Source of the DNA: Chamaecyparis obtusa
Taxonomy: Eukaryota > Streptophyta > Pinopsida > Cupressales > Cupressaceae
NCBI GenBank assembly: GCA_027943335.1
Contig: BSBK01006751.1
Location: 712,501-776,500 of the forward strand
DNA: 64,000 nt
Direction of reading: 5' to 3'
A model generated the notes under the pieces. The model saw only the letters and a list, made by a program, of their open reading frames with translations. It made no database searches and was not told the DNA's origin. Position 1 is the stretch's first letter; every line of letters begins with the position of its first letter. The position numbers and the translations under genes were made by a program. Positions 34,459 through 45,789 of the stretch are shown here, piece by piece.

Positions 34459-35207
34459 TTGCAACTAGATATGTCATATGCTACCATACCTATAAATGGT
34501 ACTGAGGTTAAATTGTATAAAGAGTCTCGCTCTTCTGTCATGGTTGAGATGGTAGCACCTAAAGATTTAAAATGTTGTGTTGACATTGACATGGAAAATT
34601 TCATTATTGAAGAAATCAAGCTACAATTGAAGAATACTGATCCAATAGTTGATGAGTTTCTATTGCATCAAGATGGGTTGTGGAAAATGTACTTTGATGG
34701 ATGATGCTCTAAAGAAGGATCAGGAGTTGGTGTATTGTTTATCTCTCCATCAGGTATTACCTTTAAGTATTCCTTTCTGTTGACTTTTCAATGCACAAAT
34801 AACACTATTGAGTATGAGGCATTGATATTGGGATTAGATATTTCCATAAAGCATGGTATTAAATTTTAAAAGTTCATGGAGAATCCCAATTGATCATAGC
34901 TCATATTAGGTCTAAATATGCTTCGAAGGATGATATGCTAAAATTGTATAGATATGTTGTCGGGGATAGAATAGAATTATTTGATGCTTTCAAAATTCAG
35001 TGGGTGGAAAGGTCAAATAATATCATGGTAGATTCCCTTGCAAATGTTGCATTGAAAAATAATGATGTCACTCTTACTGGTGTCTCAATGTTAGAAATTA
35101 AGAGTAGGCCTGCTGTGCCTGATAATGTTTGTAATTGGCAAGTCTTTGAGGATGAAAATGATATCCTTAGATTTATTCAAGGTTTGGATCAGTATGATGG
35201 ACAATAG
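34459..35207 (+). pseudogene. RNase H-like domain upstream of the gypsy RT
   Basis: After the protease comes LWKMYFDG (first acidic residue), CSKEGSGVGVLFISPSG, NNTIEYEALILGLDIS (Glu), then HGESQLIIAHIRSKYASKDD (Glu where Asp is usual) and WVERSNNIMVDSLANVAL (last Asp). This is the plan of an RVT_3/RNase H1-type domain. One frame change near 34870 and a TGA in place of the codon after YFDG break it. It lies before RT, whereas in angiosperm Tat elements the second RNase H follows the RT-linked one. The RT-linked RNase H is also present (36450-36830). Confidence 0.75.
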
Positions 35208-35321
35208 ATTGATTGTGATGCCTCAAAAAAGGTTATTAATGGAAAGGATTGTGTCCTTGGAAATGAAATTGTTCAGTTAGCTTCTAATCATATTCCTAAA
35301 GGGTTAGTTGAACTAGAAGGC

Positions 35322-36991
35322 ATGTTTAGAATAAATGATAATTACATGTCACAAAAATCCAATGCTAAGGTTGAGGATTTGGAAGAAATAAACTTAGGGT
35401 CAGAGACATCCCCACAGTTGGTGTACATTGGAAAGAAGCTAGGTGGGGATGTGAGAATTAACTTGATAAGATTGTTGAAAAAGTATAAGTATGTGTTTTC
35501 CTGGTCTTATGATGACCTCAAAGCTTACAAAAAAGACTTGTTTCAACATGAGATCCCTTTGAAAGAAGATACCAAACCTTTTAGGTAGAAACAAAGGCCT
35601 ATCAATCCATTAGTAGCTACTAAAATGCAAATAGAGTTGACAAAGTTAAGGGATGCAGGCATAATTGAGCCTATAAGGCATTCATCTTGGGCCTCTAACT
35701 TGGTACCAGTCAGAAAAAAGAATGGTGACATAAGGTTATGTGTTGATTTCAGAAACTTAAATGTTGCCTCATTAAAGGATAATTATGGATTGCCTAACAT
35801 GGAGGCTATGCTTCATAGAGTGACTAGTTGTGAGCTATTATCCATGATGGATGGTTTCTCAGGATATAACTAGGTGTTGGTTAAAGAGCCAGAATAGTTT
35901 AAAACAACATTTACTACTCCTTGGGGACTTATGTTTATGTCTATATGCCTTTTAGTTTAAAAAATGTTGGAGCAGCTTTTCAAAGGGCAATGGATGTGGC
36001 TTTTAAGGATCTTATCAATGTTCTCATGGTGGTGTATCAAGATGATCTGACTGCTTATTCAAAGAATGTTGATGACCATTGCAGTCACTTGGAGAAAGTC
36101 TTGGTCAAAGCATTAGAGTTTGGCATATCATTGAATCCCAAGAAATGTCAATTTGTTGTTACTCAAGGAAAGCCATTAGGACATATAGTGTCCAAAGAGG
36201 GAGTAAGAATTGATCCTGAAAGAGTTGAAGAAATTCAGAAGGTCCTTGCTCCAAAAAATCTTAGAGGTGTCTGGTCTTTCCTTGGACAAATTAATTTTTT
36301 TAGAAGATTAATTGCTAACTTTGCAGAAATGGTCAAGGCCATAGTCAAGGTTTTGAAAAAGGATGTGAAATTTGATTGGAATGAGGAAGCACAAAAGGCC
36401 TTTGAGAAGATTAAGAAAACAATCCAAGAAGCCCCTATTTTAGTATCTCCTAATTATTCCAAACCTTTCTCCTTGTTTTCTTTTGCATCTTTTCATACTA
36501 TTGTAGCAGTTCTATTACAAAAAGATGGGGAAGGATTTGAGCACCCCATTGCATTCTTTAGCGAATCACTACAGTCAGTATAACTGAATTATGAGCTAAT
36601 GGAAAAGAAAGCTTATGCATTGGTGAAAGAAGTTAAAGCATTCATGCCTTATTTGGTCTGTGCCAAAGTTTATGCATATGTTCCTCATGCTACGGTGAAG
36701 GACATTCCAGTCCAGAGTGAGGTTATAGGGAAAAGATGCAAATGGATTAATAGAATTCAGGAGTTTGATTTGGACCTTCATATTACCAAATTGATTAGAG
36801 GTTTGGGGTTAGCAAAGTTGATGACAAAAGAAAATATGGATTTGGTCCAGGTAAATAATGTTACCATGGGTGAAAGAATGATTACAAGCATTGAGATTAA
36901 GCCATGGTACACAAATATTGTGCATTTTCTCAAAAATGCTAGTTTCCCACAGGGCCTAAATGATAATCAAAAGAGGAGTCTCAGATTATAG
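35322..36991 (+). pseudogene. Gypsy reverse transcriptase and RT-linked RNase H
   Basis: The pre-RT segment EEINLGSETSPQLVYIGKKL is followed by RT motifs: LRDAGIIEPIRHSSWASNLV, NGDIRLCVDFRNLN, SMMDGFSGYN, PFSLKNVGAAFQRAMD and VVYQDDL, where YQDD (36035-36046) is the catalytic box. ISLNPKKCQF and LGHIVSKEG follow. RNase H begins at SKPFSLFSFASFHTIVAVLL and ends with CKWINRIQEFDLDLHI. Stops include TAG at 35586, 35871 and near 35895, with a frame change near 35900. Most fit CAG-to-TAG changes. Confidence 0.88.
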
Positions 36992-37008
36992 GCTCAAAAG
37001 TATGTGTT

Positions 37009-37615
37009 GCTGTAGGGTGATTTATATTGGAAAGACAAAGATGGAATATTGCTCTTGTGCCTAGACAAAGGACAGTTTGATAAAGTATTAAAAGAAATGC
37101 ACTCTAGACAATGTAGAGGGCATTATTCAGCCAGGGCAATAGCTCACAAGATTCTAAGGGCTGGTTATTATTGGCCTAGTTTATTTAAGGATACTCATTC
37201 ATTTTTCATAAAGTGTGACCCATGCCAAAGATTCTCAAATAAACTAAAATTCTTAGGAGCATTATTATTAAACCCTGTAGTTGCAGAAGCTCCATTTTCC
37301 ATGTGTGCCATTGATTTAATTGGAGAATTTGCAGAAAAATCTATTGGGGGACATAGTTGGATATTAGTTGCTACTAATTATTTTACTAAGTGGATTGATG
37401 TGACCCCAACTAAGAAGGCCACTAGCACAATGTTAATTGAGTTCTTGATGAATAATGTGGTTACTAGGTTTGGTGTTCATGTCAAACTAGTAATGGACAA
37501 TGCCATGTGTTTTAGGTCAGAAGAGTTTGTTGATTTTTGTTCGGAGATGGGAATTATTTTTTCATATTCATCCCCATATAACCCATAGGCCAAAGGACTG
37601 GCAGAATCAAGAAAC
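37009..37615 (+). pseudogene. Gypsy integrase, zinc domain and catalytic core
   Basis: GDLYWKDKDGILLLC leads into the HHCC domain (MHSRQCRGHY, AGYYWPSLFKD, KCDPCQRF) and the core. The catalytic triad is visible: Asp in CAIDLIGEF, Asp in VMDNAMCF and Glu in GLAESRN, the last just before the break at 37615. A TAG at 37586 interrupts NP.AKGLAES. The target duplication GAAAC of element C spans 37611-37615, and the frame continues at 50139. Confidence 0.88.
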
Positions 37616-39655
37616 TGTTAGGAATGGGAACACTGAGAGGGGGGGGGGGTGAATCAATGTTCACTTAATTTAATCTTTTTACTTTACTTCTTAAACTTAA
37701 CTTGAATGCTTAAGTACTGAAATGAACATCAACATAAATAAGAAACATGAACTCAAAACATAACACCAATGTGGTTATGGGGAAACCCAAATAGGTAAAA
37801 ACCCCAGTGGGAATTGACACCCACTAATAATTTGTACTAGTTTTTTATGATCCTTGTTAGAAGATCCTTAACCCTGTTAGGAGTTTCTTTACAATGTATT
37901 TAGTACAGTGACCTTGTCAAGGGTCGGACCCTATTAGGAGTCTTTTATAATAACCCTATTAGGGGTGGGGACATGCTATCCTAGAGCTTACTGCTCAAGT
38001 GATGAAGGCTACAACCTTCAGATCTCAAATACATACTATATCCGCTGGATGAACTAGTGCTGTGACACTGCTTGTCAGATCAATTCCTTTGATGCGCTGA
38101 TGCTTTGACCTCTTGAAAATCTCTAATACATCTTAAAAAATCTTCGCACACTTCTTCTCTACTTATCTCAATTCTATTTCAACTTTCATACCTATTACAA
38201 AGGGCACATCTCATATTTATATGTGCATACCAAAATAATTAACTAGGTCGGCCTATAACCGATTGCATACAATGCTTCCAATTGAATTGGCTCAAGTGTG
38301 TTTACAAACAAACATAATTATATGTCTACAACCTAATTACCATAGGGTCATAGCCTTTACTGTATACACCTAAAAATGGTCACCTAGACTATTAGCCCCT
38401 TTTGCTAAATCATCAATTGCTTATTCTTTATCAAATCCTAGCTCTATCATTTATTCGATTATTTTTTATGGGATAACTATCTTATCCTAAGTTTTTATTT
38501 ATTTGAAAGGAATATTTTCTCCCCTTTTAAATAAATAAAAGCCCCCACTTTTCCTCTTATCCTAAGTTGCACAAATAAAGTATTATTCTTATTTTATAAA
38601 AAGGGAAAAAGCACTTTTTGTCTCATATGGACACAAAAGTCAACTCTTATTTTCCTATTTGAAGATATTTGTGCACATGGATTGCTCCTCTTTTAAGCTC
38701 CACTGTTGATTAAATATTTTGCCTCTTAATCCCCATGGTCCATTCCTTCTCATTTCTTATAAAAGGAGAGCTCTCTTCTTCATTCTAGATCCCCAACTTT
38801 TTATGCTAACTTTATGCTGTAGGATTTCTAGGTCACTTTGGAGCTTTTGAAGATTTGGAGCATTCTTAGCATCTACATGTCATTCTTGCATTCTTAGCTT
38901 AGCTTCATATTTATGCTTTCTTAGATTAGCTTCATTTCTATGCTCTAGATTAGCTCACATAGATTAATTAGCTTGGGTTGTAACACTTGCATATTTCCTT
39001 TCATAGCTTAGCTTGCATTTCCATTTCTAGCATAGCATTGCATTGCATTTTCATTCTTGATTCTTGAGGATATTGGCATTCTTTCCCTTGTCTTCATTGA
39101 ATCTCCCATTGCATGGTTTACTAGCAAGGTTATAGGCTAAATAGCTCTAGCTGAGAGCATTCTTAAAAACCCTTGCACTCCATGCCTAGGGAGCTATGGA
39201 TCGATTTGTGAGGGCTCATTCTTGAGTTTCCTTGCATGTAATGATCCATAGAAGTGTGACACATTTATAGCACACATTTACAACATAATAATATAACCGC
39301 TAACCGAAATACCAACAGTCGGTTGCTTGCTCTGTTCTTCTCTGGCATTCACTGTCTGTGCAACTTAAACTCTATGTATCTTCCTTATATTGAATCTTCT
39401 GATCATGCTCTCTTAAAATTAGCATGAATATGGTCTTACCAACTTAATTTATAGGGTGCATACCATAATTTTGTCGTATGCATGTGCACTGACGCTCTGA
39501 CCTTCAGGTACTCTATACACTGTCCAATCTTCAACACTTAGCCAATTTCTAATCTTCTTATCATGAGCGTTGACTCCAAAACATCATATGACTTTATTTC
39601 CATAATGAAAACACTATATTAAGTCATATACACTAGTATAGTCAAATTTCCAACA
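37616..39655 (-). repeat. Element C left LTR (3' LTR), 2040 bp
   Basis: Starts TGTTAGGAATGGGAACACTG, then a G-run before TGAATCA, and ends TTTCCAACA. The start matches, in reverse, the end of the element B LTR (CACCCCCCCTCTCAGTATTC). CCCTGTTAGGAG-type motifs lie at 37871, 37929 and 37954. It is about 1.65 kb longer than the sum of the right-LTR pieces. Confidence 0.85.
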
Positions 39656-39869
39656 ATCTCCCCCTTTTTCATTGATGGCAACAAAGGAATATGGCAAAGT
39701 TACTAACTGTTCCTTAATACAAAAAACACTTAATCATACTCTATCTTATATCTCCCTTATATCTTCTTACTATACATTTTCTTTACATAGCTATAGCTCC
39801 ATATTCTATACATACTCCCCCTTTGACATTAATGACAAAGGTGTTACAAAAGTGAATCTGTTCAAGTAC
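39656..39869 (-). promoter_or_regulatory. 3' untranslated region of element C with two purine tracts
   Basis: On the minus strand AAAAAGGGGGAGAT (39656-39670) abuts the LTR, and GTCAAAGGGGGAGT lies at 39814-39827, preceded by GTCATTAAT. Same arrangement as in elements A and B. Confidence 0.75.
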
Positions 39870-42800
39870 TTACACTGAAAGTACATCAAGGTATGCAATC
39901 TGTAAATTTTTGATCTCTTGCTTCCAAAATGCAATCAATGCATTGATTGTTTGGAGATGGGTGCATAAGGGATATTGTACTTTCTCCATCTTCTCCAAAT
40001 CCGAACTAGGAACTTGATCATATGTCACCATGGTGGCATCGATCTCCTTGATATTTTGATTCAATACATCTAGGGAGGGCGCAAGAGCATTTCTAAGTTG
40101 AGTCTGCCTAGCCCTTATCTTTGACATCTCCTTTTTTGCCTTCTCAATTTTGTCAATCTGTCCCTGATATACATTGTTACACATGTTTACATCAATAGAG
40201 GGAACTTCTAATGACTTCCTCATATTTTCAATCATGGCCTCTGCTTCTTGAATCTTCTTGTAGTGATCGGCTGTCAACTTATCTTGATTCATACAGTCAA
40301 CAATAATTTTCCTTCCTTTTGTTGCAAACTCTTTCAAAGTTGCTTGTCAAAATTTGAGTGAACTAAGGTCTAGTGAGAAGTTACTAACCAACTCATTTAG
40401 TCTTTTCTTCATATACTTCTCCTCTGCAACTAATGATGCTGATTCTTCCAAGTTAGAGAAATTCCTCTTGAACTGTGAAAGAATTGCACTTACATCATCA
40501 ACAGAGTGTACCTTGGACAATTTCTTATCTACTAGTAACAAGTTGTTCAGGATATTTATTGATTCTACAAAGAGGGGATTCCTCATTACCCGTTTCTCCT
40601 TGGCCTTCTCCATAGCTAAGACACTGATCTTGATCAAGTCTTCTTCTCCCCATGAATCCAAACTAGTTGTGTTAGGTTTCAAACTTGACAACAATGCTAT
40701 TGAGGGTAGCGGAGTGATAGGTGTATTATCCATTGCTTCATGCTTAAAACTAATCTACATCTCAAAAGATGGCTCATCTATTTTCATACTCTTATCTCCT
40801 TTCTATTTTTCTACTTCCTTTTCTTCTTCTTTCTTTTCTTCTTTTTCTTTTTCTCCTTCTTCCTCTGTTATATCCTCAATCAAAAATTCTTGCTGATTGG
40901 GAGAGGTGTTACCACATAGAGTCTCAGCCTCTTGAGTACTCACAAATGCATCTTCAAATTTATCCAACTTAATGTCAGAGGCCACCATAGCTATCTCTAC
41001 ATTGTCAATAAACATTGTGTCATTCTTTCGAACTTCTTCTATAGGCGCAAGCTTCTTTGTCTCTGTGGGTGCATCAATTGTATGTGTTGAATCTTGTGGA
41101 CCTGTAAATAGTACATTTATGGTCTATAAATCTTTTGAAACCTTTTTGGGCACTTGTGTTGTGGGCACAATAGGAGGGAACATGTGCCTGTTTAGGAAAA
41201 TTGTCTCAAATGCTTTCTCGTTTTCCTTTGCAACAAGATCATAGTTCTTGTCCATAATGTGCAAAGTCCTTAATTTTGTTCTAAGATGTGGTTTACCAGA
41301 TCCAACAATAATGTCTTCTCCTCTAGAGAAAATAATGGTAGGCTCTCATCTAGGATCTTCTCCCTTATTCTCAAATCCTCTTCTATAGCCCACCTTTTCA
41401 AGAAATCTAAGATATTCCATACATTATCTAGAATTACTGTCTTCATCTCTAATACTGTCTTTTTAAACTTAAGCATGTGCTTGATAATCATGTTGTGGAT
41501 CTTAGACTTATCTATCTTACTCTACCTATCATAAAATTTTTCTATCTGATCTATCTTTCCTTCTTCTACTATTCTTGAATTGAGTACTTTTAGACTAGGT
41601 CTAAAACTTACTTGAGGTGGTGCTTGTGTATTCTTCTTCTCACTCCTTGTGGTGTGTGAGGATGGATGACTTGTTCCTGTCTCTTTCTTCCTCTTTGTCA
41701 TTGTCTTATACTCCAAAGGAGCAGTAAGATCAATAGTTTCCTTGGGCGCAGGAGGGGTAACATGATTTTTATCCTTCTGATCATCTGATTTCTCAATTTT
41801 CACCTCCTTCATCTTTGGATCATCAGACTCTATCTTTGCTGCAGCTGCACTCTCTATTTCCAAAGAAATATTCTCCTGCCTTGCTTTGTCTAGGTCTGCT
41901 TGAGATACTCCATGAATTTTCAAAATCTCGGAAGTAACCTTGGAAAATTTTCTTTTTGTTGGTACGTTGTTCAATACTACATCTACTTCTCTTATTTTCT
42001 CTTCATAAGTCCCCCATCTAGGTTCATTGAGGTCCTTAGGTGCTGACAACAGAACTTGAGCATAAGCCTCTAGAATAGGTTCTTCAACTTCATATCTCAG
42101 TGGATGAATCCACTTTGTTCTTGGTTCAATAGCCTCCATGCATGTTGTATCAGTCTCTACCATGAAAAAAATACTATCCTTGTATTTTTCAACTATCTTT
42201 TTAGGTATCCTATACCTCATCTACATTCTCACTCTAAATGTTTTCAACTCCAATTCCATGTAATCCTTAAGGGTACTTTTTGTGGATGCCTTAAAGGATA
42301 TCTGTGGCATAGTGGGAATAGATTTGTCTAGATACAAATTAGACACCTTTCCAAGAATATGGAAGTACATATAGATTATTAAAGACCCAAACCTGAATAT
42401 CTTGGTCTTGTCATGCTTGATGGCTCTTATGTTGTCTATTAGCTATGCACGCAAGATCTCACATAGATTAAACTCTCCATTCTCTCTTACCAACCTTATT
42501 GCTGCTAGAATGGTGGCTACTGACACACTAATTACTCTGCTAGTGTGCTGGAACCTATATCCCAGTATCATGGACATCAATTTGATGTCTTTCTCCTCTA
42601 TAGGCTCTATTGTCATTCTACGCCTATCACTTCTTGATTTGTAAGCCTATTCTACAACTTTTCTAACATCCTTGCCCGCTGGAAGAATGATGCCTATCCT
42701 TGAGAGTCCTGTCATCTCATGAATTAGATCTCATGTTATCCTAATTGGTACTTCACCTATCCAAAATAGGTCATCATGGATCCTGCTGAGTAGGATCTTG

Positions 42801-43108
42801 ATCCATTCCAACTCATAGAACTCATATGTCATAGCATATTCCACTATAGGATGATTTTCCAACTACGCATACTCATCCATGAAGGTTTTATCTGGTTTCA
42901 TCATTATTTCCATGTGCGCTCTTATTCTATCCAAACCTACTGGTTCCTTCTTGCAATATATGTATGCCCTGATATCTTCCACATGCATAACACCCATGGG
43001 ACTATAGGAGAATGAACCTTCTAGGTCGTCTAGTGTGGATTTCGACGGATGCCTCTTAAACACATATCTATTCTTTTCTACCACATCAAATACAATGGGA
43101 GTATCCAT
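39870..43108 (-). pseudogene. Element C ORF2, conserved protein of unknown function
   Basis: Starts at ATG 43108 (MDTPIVFDVVEKNRYVFK) and runs about 1,080 codons to the stop at 39870, with a frame change between 41270 and 41015 and about ten stops. Motifs in the same order as in B: LLSRIHDDLFW, DLIHEMTGLSRIG, a hydrophobic stretch SLIIYMYFHIL, RIPKKIVEKYKDSIFFMV, then IEPRTKWIHPLRYE. A basic cluster (MTKRKKE, TRSEKKN) and a Glu/Lys-rich coiled-coil C-terminal half follow. No enzyme motif. The conserved blocks are more alike between B and C than the rest of the elements, which argues that ORF2 mattered for replication or survival of the family. Confidence 0.75.
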
Positions 43109-43455
43109 TACTTGTATATCACTTTCCAAATGATCTCAAAGACTTCTGAATCAGCACGACGGATTAGGGCTTCCGCAATTGATCAAATGCACTTCTAATC
43201 ACTGGTGAATCAACCTGCAATCCTTCACAATCAAATGCTAGGGCTCCTATGCTCTCCAATCACTCTGAACTCAAATGTAATGAGAGATCTAAAAGCTTCT
43301 ATGTACTTTAAAGTAAAAATTCCACCATTAATGCTTGCCACGCAAACCAGACTTTCATTGAAAATCTCCAAATTTCATTTTGTTATCAATCAGATAGTGC
43401 ACTCTTGCACATAGGTTCTTCTAGTCTCCAAAAGATTAAATCCAAAGGTACATAC

Positions 43456-44658
43456 TTAGAGGGTGAGTATACTGGTCGCGCAGGGGTCTAGAGCTAAATT
43501 AGCTCCACCTATGACCTTGAGAGCCATTCATTTAGATGTAGAGGGTGCATCCACTGTGGATGCATCCAATACATGTTCATCAACCTTATCCTTCTTCGCC
43601 TCTAACCAAATCATGATCACATCTTATGAAGCTTTCAAAAACTTGACTTCTCCTTTGGTATCCAGTATTGATTGTTCTAGCTTTTTAGGGCTTTCTTGAC
43701 TTTACATCCTTGATCTATAGAACTTTGAGATGTGTCTAGCCTTGTTACATGAGTGACAAATAACTGGAGGCCTTATATCCCTTGGCGCATTGACATGGGT
43801 TACCATTTTACATTGTCTAGCTGAGTGACCATTATAGTTACATATCTGACATGTAACATTCTAAGAACTTCTTACATTTGGTTGATTTTGATTTCTCTAA
43901 TTATGCTAAGTCTTGTTCTTTTGACTTGTCTTACAATTCATAGCTCTATGACCAAATTTATTGCATGAATAACAGTAACCATTGAAAGGTCTTACCTCTG
44001 TATAGTTCCTTGCTATATGTCCATGCTTGTTACATGCATAACAATTTCAATCTACTAGCTTGTGCTCATTCTTGGATGGTTCAACATGATCTTTAGTTTG
44101 AATTCTAGTCTCCTTAGCATTTGTGGTGTCTTCTGGTGCTTTCATTCTTGCTCGCATGTTGTCAATCTGATTTTGTGCTTCATTAAATCCAATGCTGCTT
44201 GTATCTCCTTTAAGCTCCTGAGCATATAATTGAGATTCAATGACATCCTTGCTTGTGTGTAATTTATCAATGTGATTCTTAGCCTCTTTCAATTTAGATT
44301 CCAAGCTTTCCTTGTTGTTTCTTAACTCCAAGATTTTCATGTTTTCTTGCCTTAATTCTTCATTTAGTTGAAGGTTCTTCTTGATCTGTTCTTCATAGAC
44401 ATCTTGATTGTTGGTTAGCTTATCATCCAATTCTTCAATTTTTTCTTTCAGGGATGAATTTGCTTCATTCAGCTTCTTGATCATTATCCTTAACTCACTG
44501 GTAGAGCATTCTTTCAAATCTTTTCTTAGCATTTTGATGACTACTTGAGCATCACTGAATTTTTCTTTTAGTTCTTCAATTTATTTTTCAGATCTGTCCA
44601 GGTCTTCAAGAGAAGCTTCAAGATTTATTTTGAGATGTTTCATTTCTATCTTGTCCAT
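43456..44658 (-). pseudogene. Element C gag with four zinc knuckles
   Basis: A single frame of about 400 codons from ATG 44658 (MDKIEMKHLKINLEASLEDL) to TAA 43456, with a few stops but no frameshift. Residues 30-190 form a long coiled coil (EKIEELDDKL, LRQENMKILELRNNKESLES). Knuckles at about 44040-43740 are CYACNKHGHIARNY (last Cys lost), CYSCNKFGHRAMNC, CQICNYNGHSARQC and CHSCNKARHISKFY (last Cys lost). The tail has GEVKFLKA as in element B. Role as in B: RNA binding and particle formation, inferred. Confidence 0.83.
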
Positions 44659-44698
44659 GATCTCCTCAAGTGGTTAAACTTCTTTGCTAAGGACCAGA

Positions 44699-44710
44699 GC
44701 TCTGATACCA
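44699..44710 (-). promoter_or_regulatory. Primer binding site of element C
   Basis: On the minus strand TGGTATCAGAGC, the unchanged initiator-Met site, lies two bases from the LTR as in element B. Confidence 0.9.
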
Positions 44711-44848
44711 ATTGTTAGGAATGGGAACAACATAATAATATAGCCGCTAACCAAAATACCAACAATCAGTTGCTTGCTTTGTTCTTCTCTGGCATTCACT
44801 ATTTGTGCAACTTAAAATCTCTGTATCTTCCTTATACTGAATCTTTTG

Positions 44849-45293
44849 TTTTAGGATTAACAAGGCAGAAATAACAATTATGTGCAAATATAACTAATAT
44901 CAGAAAATAATAAACCACACAGAATAGAACACAAGACACACAAATTTAACGTGGTTCACCCAATCCCTGGGCTACATCCACCAACAGCGAGTCCAATATT
45001 ATTATTATCCAGTGATTACAACCTGATTACAATCCGTAATCCCTTACAGCCCAATTCTTCCGCAAGTACTAAAATCATACATCATGAAAAATCCCTAACC
45101 CTAAGCCATATTATATAATATTTTCCCGCTTTAGGGTTAGAATGAGTTATAAGTAGTCGGCCCAAAAAACTGAAAAAAAAGTAGTCGGCCTCAAAAAAAA
45201 TTTTCCTCGGGGGCTGCGCCCCCAAGAGCGGGAGGAAAAGTGTACAGTACTTTCCTGGATAGTACTTTCCTGATTAGTCACCACAAGCTAACA
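44849..45293 (-). repeat. copia-B left LTR (3' LTR)
   Basis: 445 bp; its first bases TTTTAGG stand for TGTTAGG, so the terminal TG has become TT. Ends CAAGCTAACA. It contains GGGGGC-TGC-GCCCCC (45209-45223), a small GC-rich hairpin absent from the right LTR. Confidence 0.9.
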
Positions 45294-45435
45294 ATCTCCC
45301 ACTTGGTAACTGATCAGTATCCACACTATACTAAAAAACCTCTCACTTGGAGACTGATCCTGTAGCAATACCGCTACCCACATGAGGCTCCCACTGGATT
45401 GAACCACGTTGGACTCAGTTGTTCCTTTATTTTGT

Positions 45436-45780
45436 TCAGTCTAGAAGACCAACTGAAGCTGAACATGAGTTCAACTTCTCCCTTGTTACTACCTTTGTAA
45501 ACATATCTGCTGGATTATCATCAGTATGAATCTTTTCCAGCCTTAATTGTCCATCATCCAAAACTGATCGAATGAAATGGTACCGCAACTGTATGTGTTT
45601 TGTCTTTGAGTGCAAAGTAGAATTCTTTGCAAGATGAATGGCACTTTGGCTATCTGTATGTAGAAAATTATCCTTTTGTGGATGTCCCAATTCTTCCATG
45701 AAGAATTGAAGCCATATCATCTCCTTGGCTGCCTCTGTAGCAGCAACATACTCTGCCTCTGTAGTGGATAAAGCAACCAC
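45436..45780 (-). pseudogene. copia-B RNase H
   Basis: An open stretch giving LSTTEAEYVAATEAAKEMIW (catalytic Glu), FLHTDSQSAIHLAKN (Asp), KTKHIQLRYHFIRSVLDDGQ and HTDDNPADMFTKVV (last Asp), the typical copia RNase H end. All usual acidic residues are present. It is the 3' end of the polyprotein; the stop at 45436 looks natural, about 140 bp before the purine tract. A frame change separates it from RT near 45970. Confidence 0.88.
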
Positions 45781-45789
45781 CTTTTGTAG

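Noticed and set aside
40354..40896. Plus-strand frame of 180 codons, Ser/Phe-rich
   Set aside because: It is the reverse of Glu/Lys-rich coiled-coil codons of ORF2 in element C, which explains its composition.
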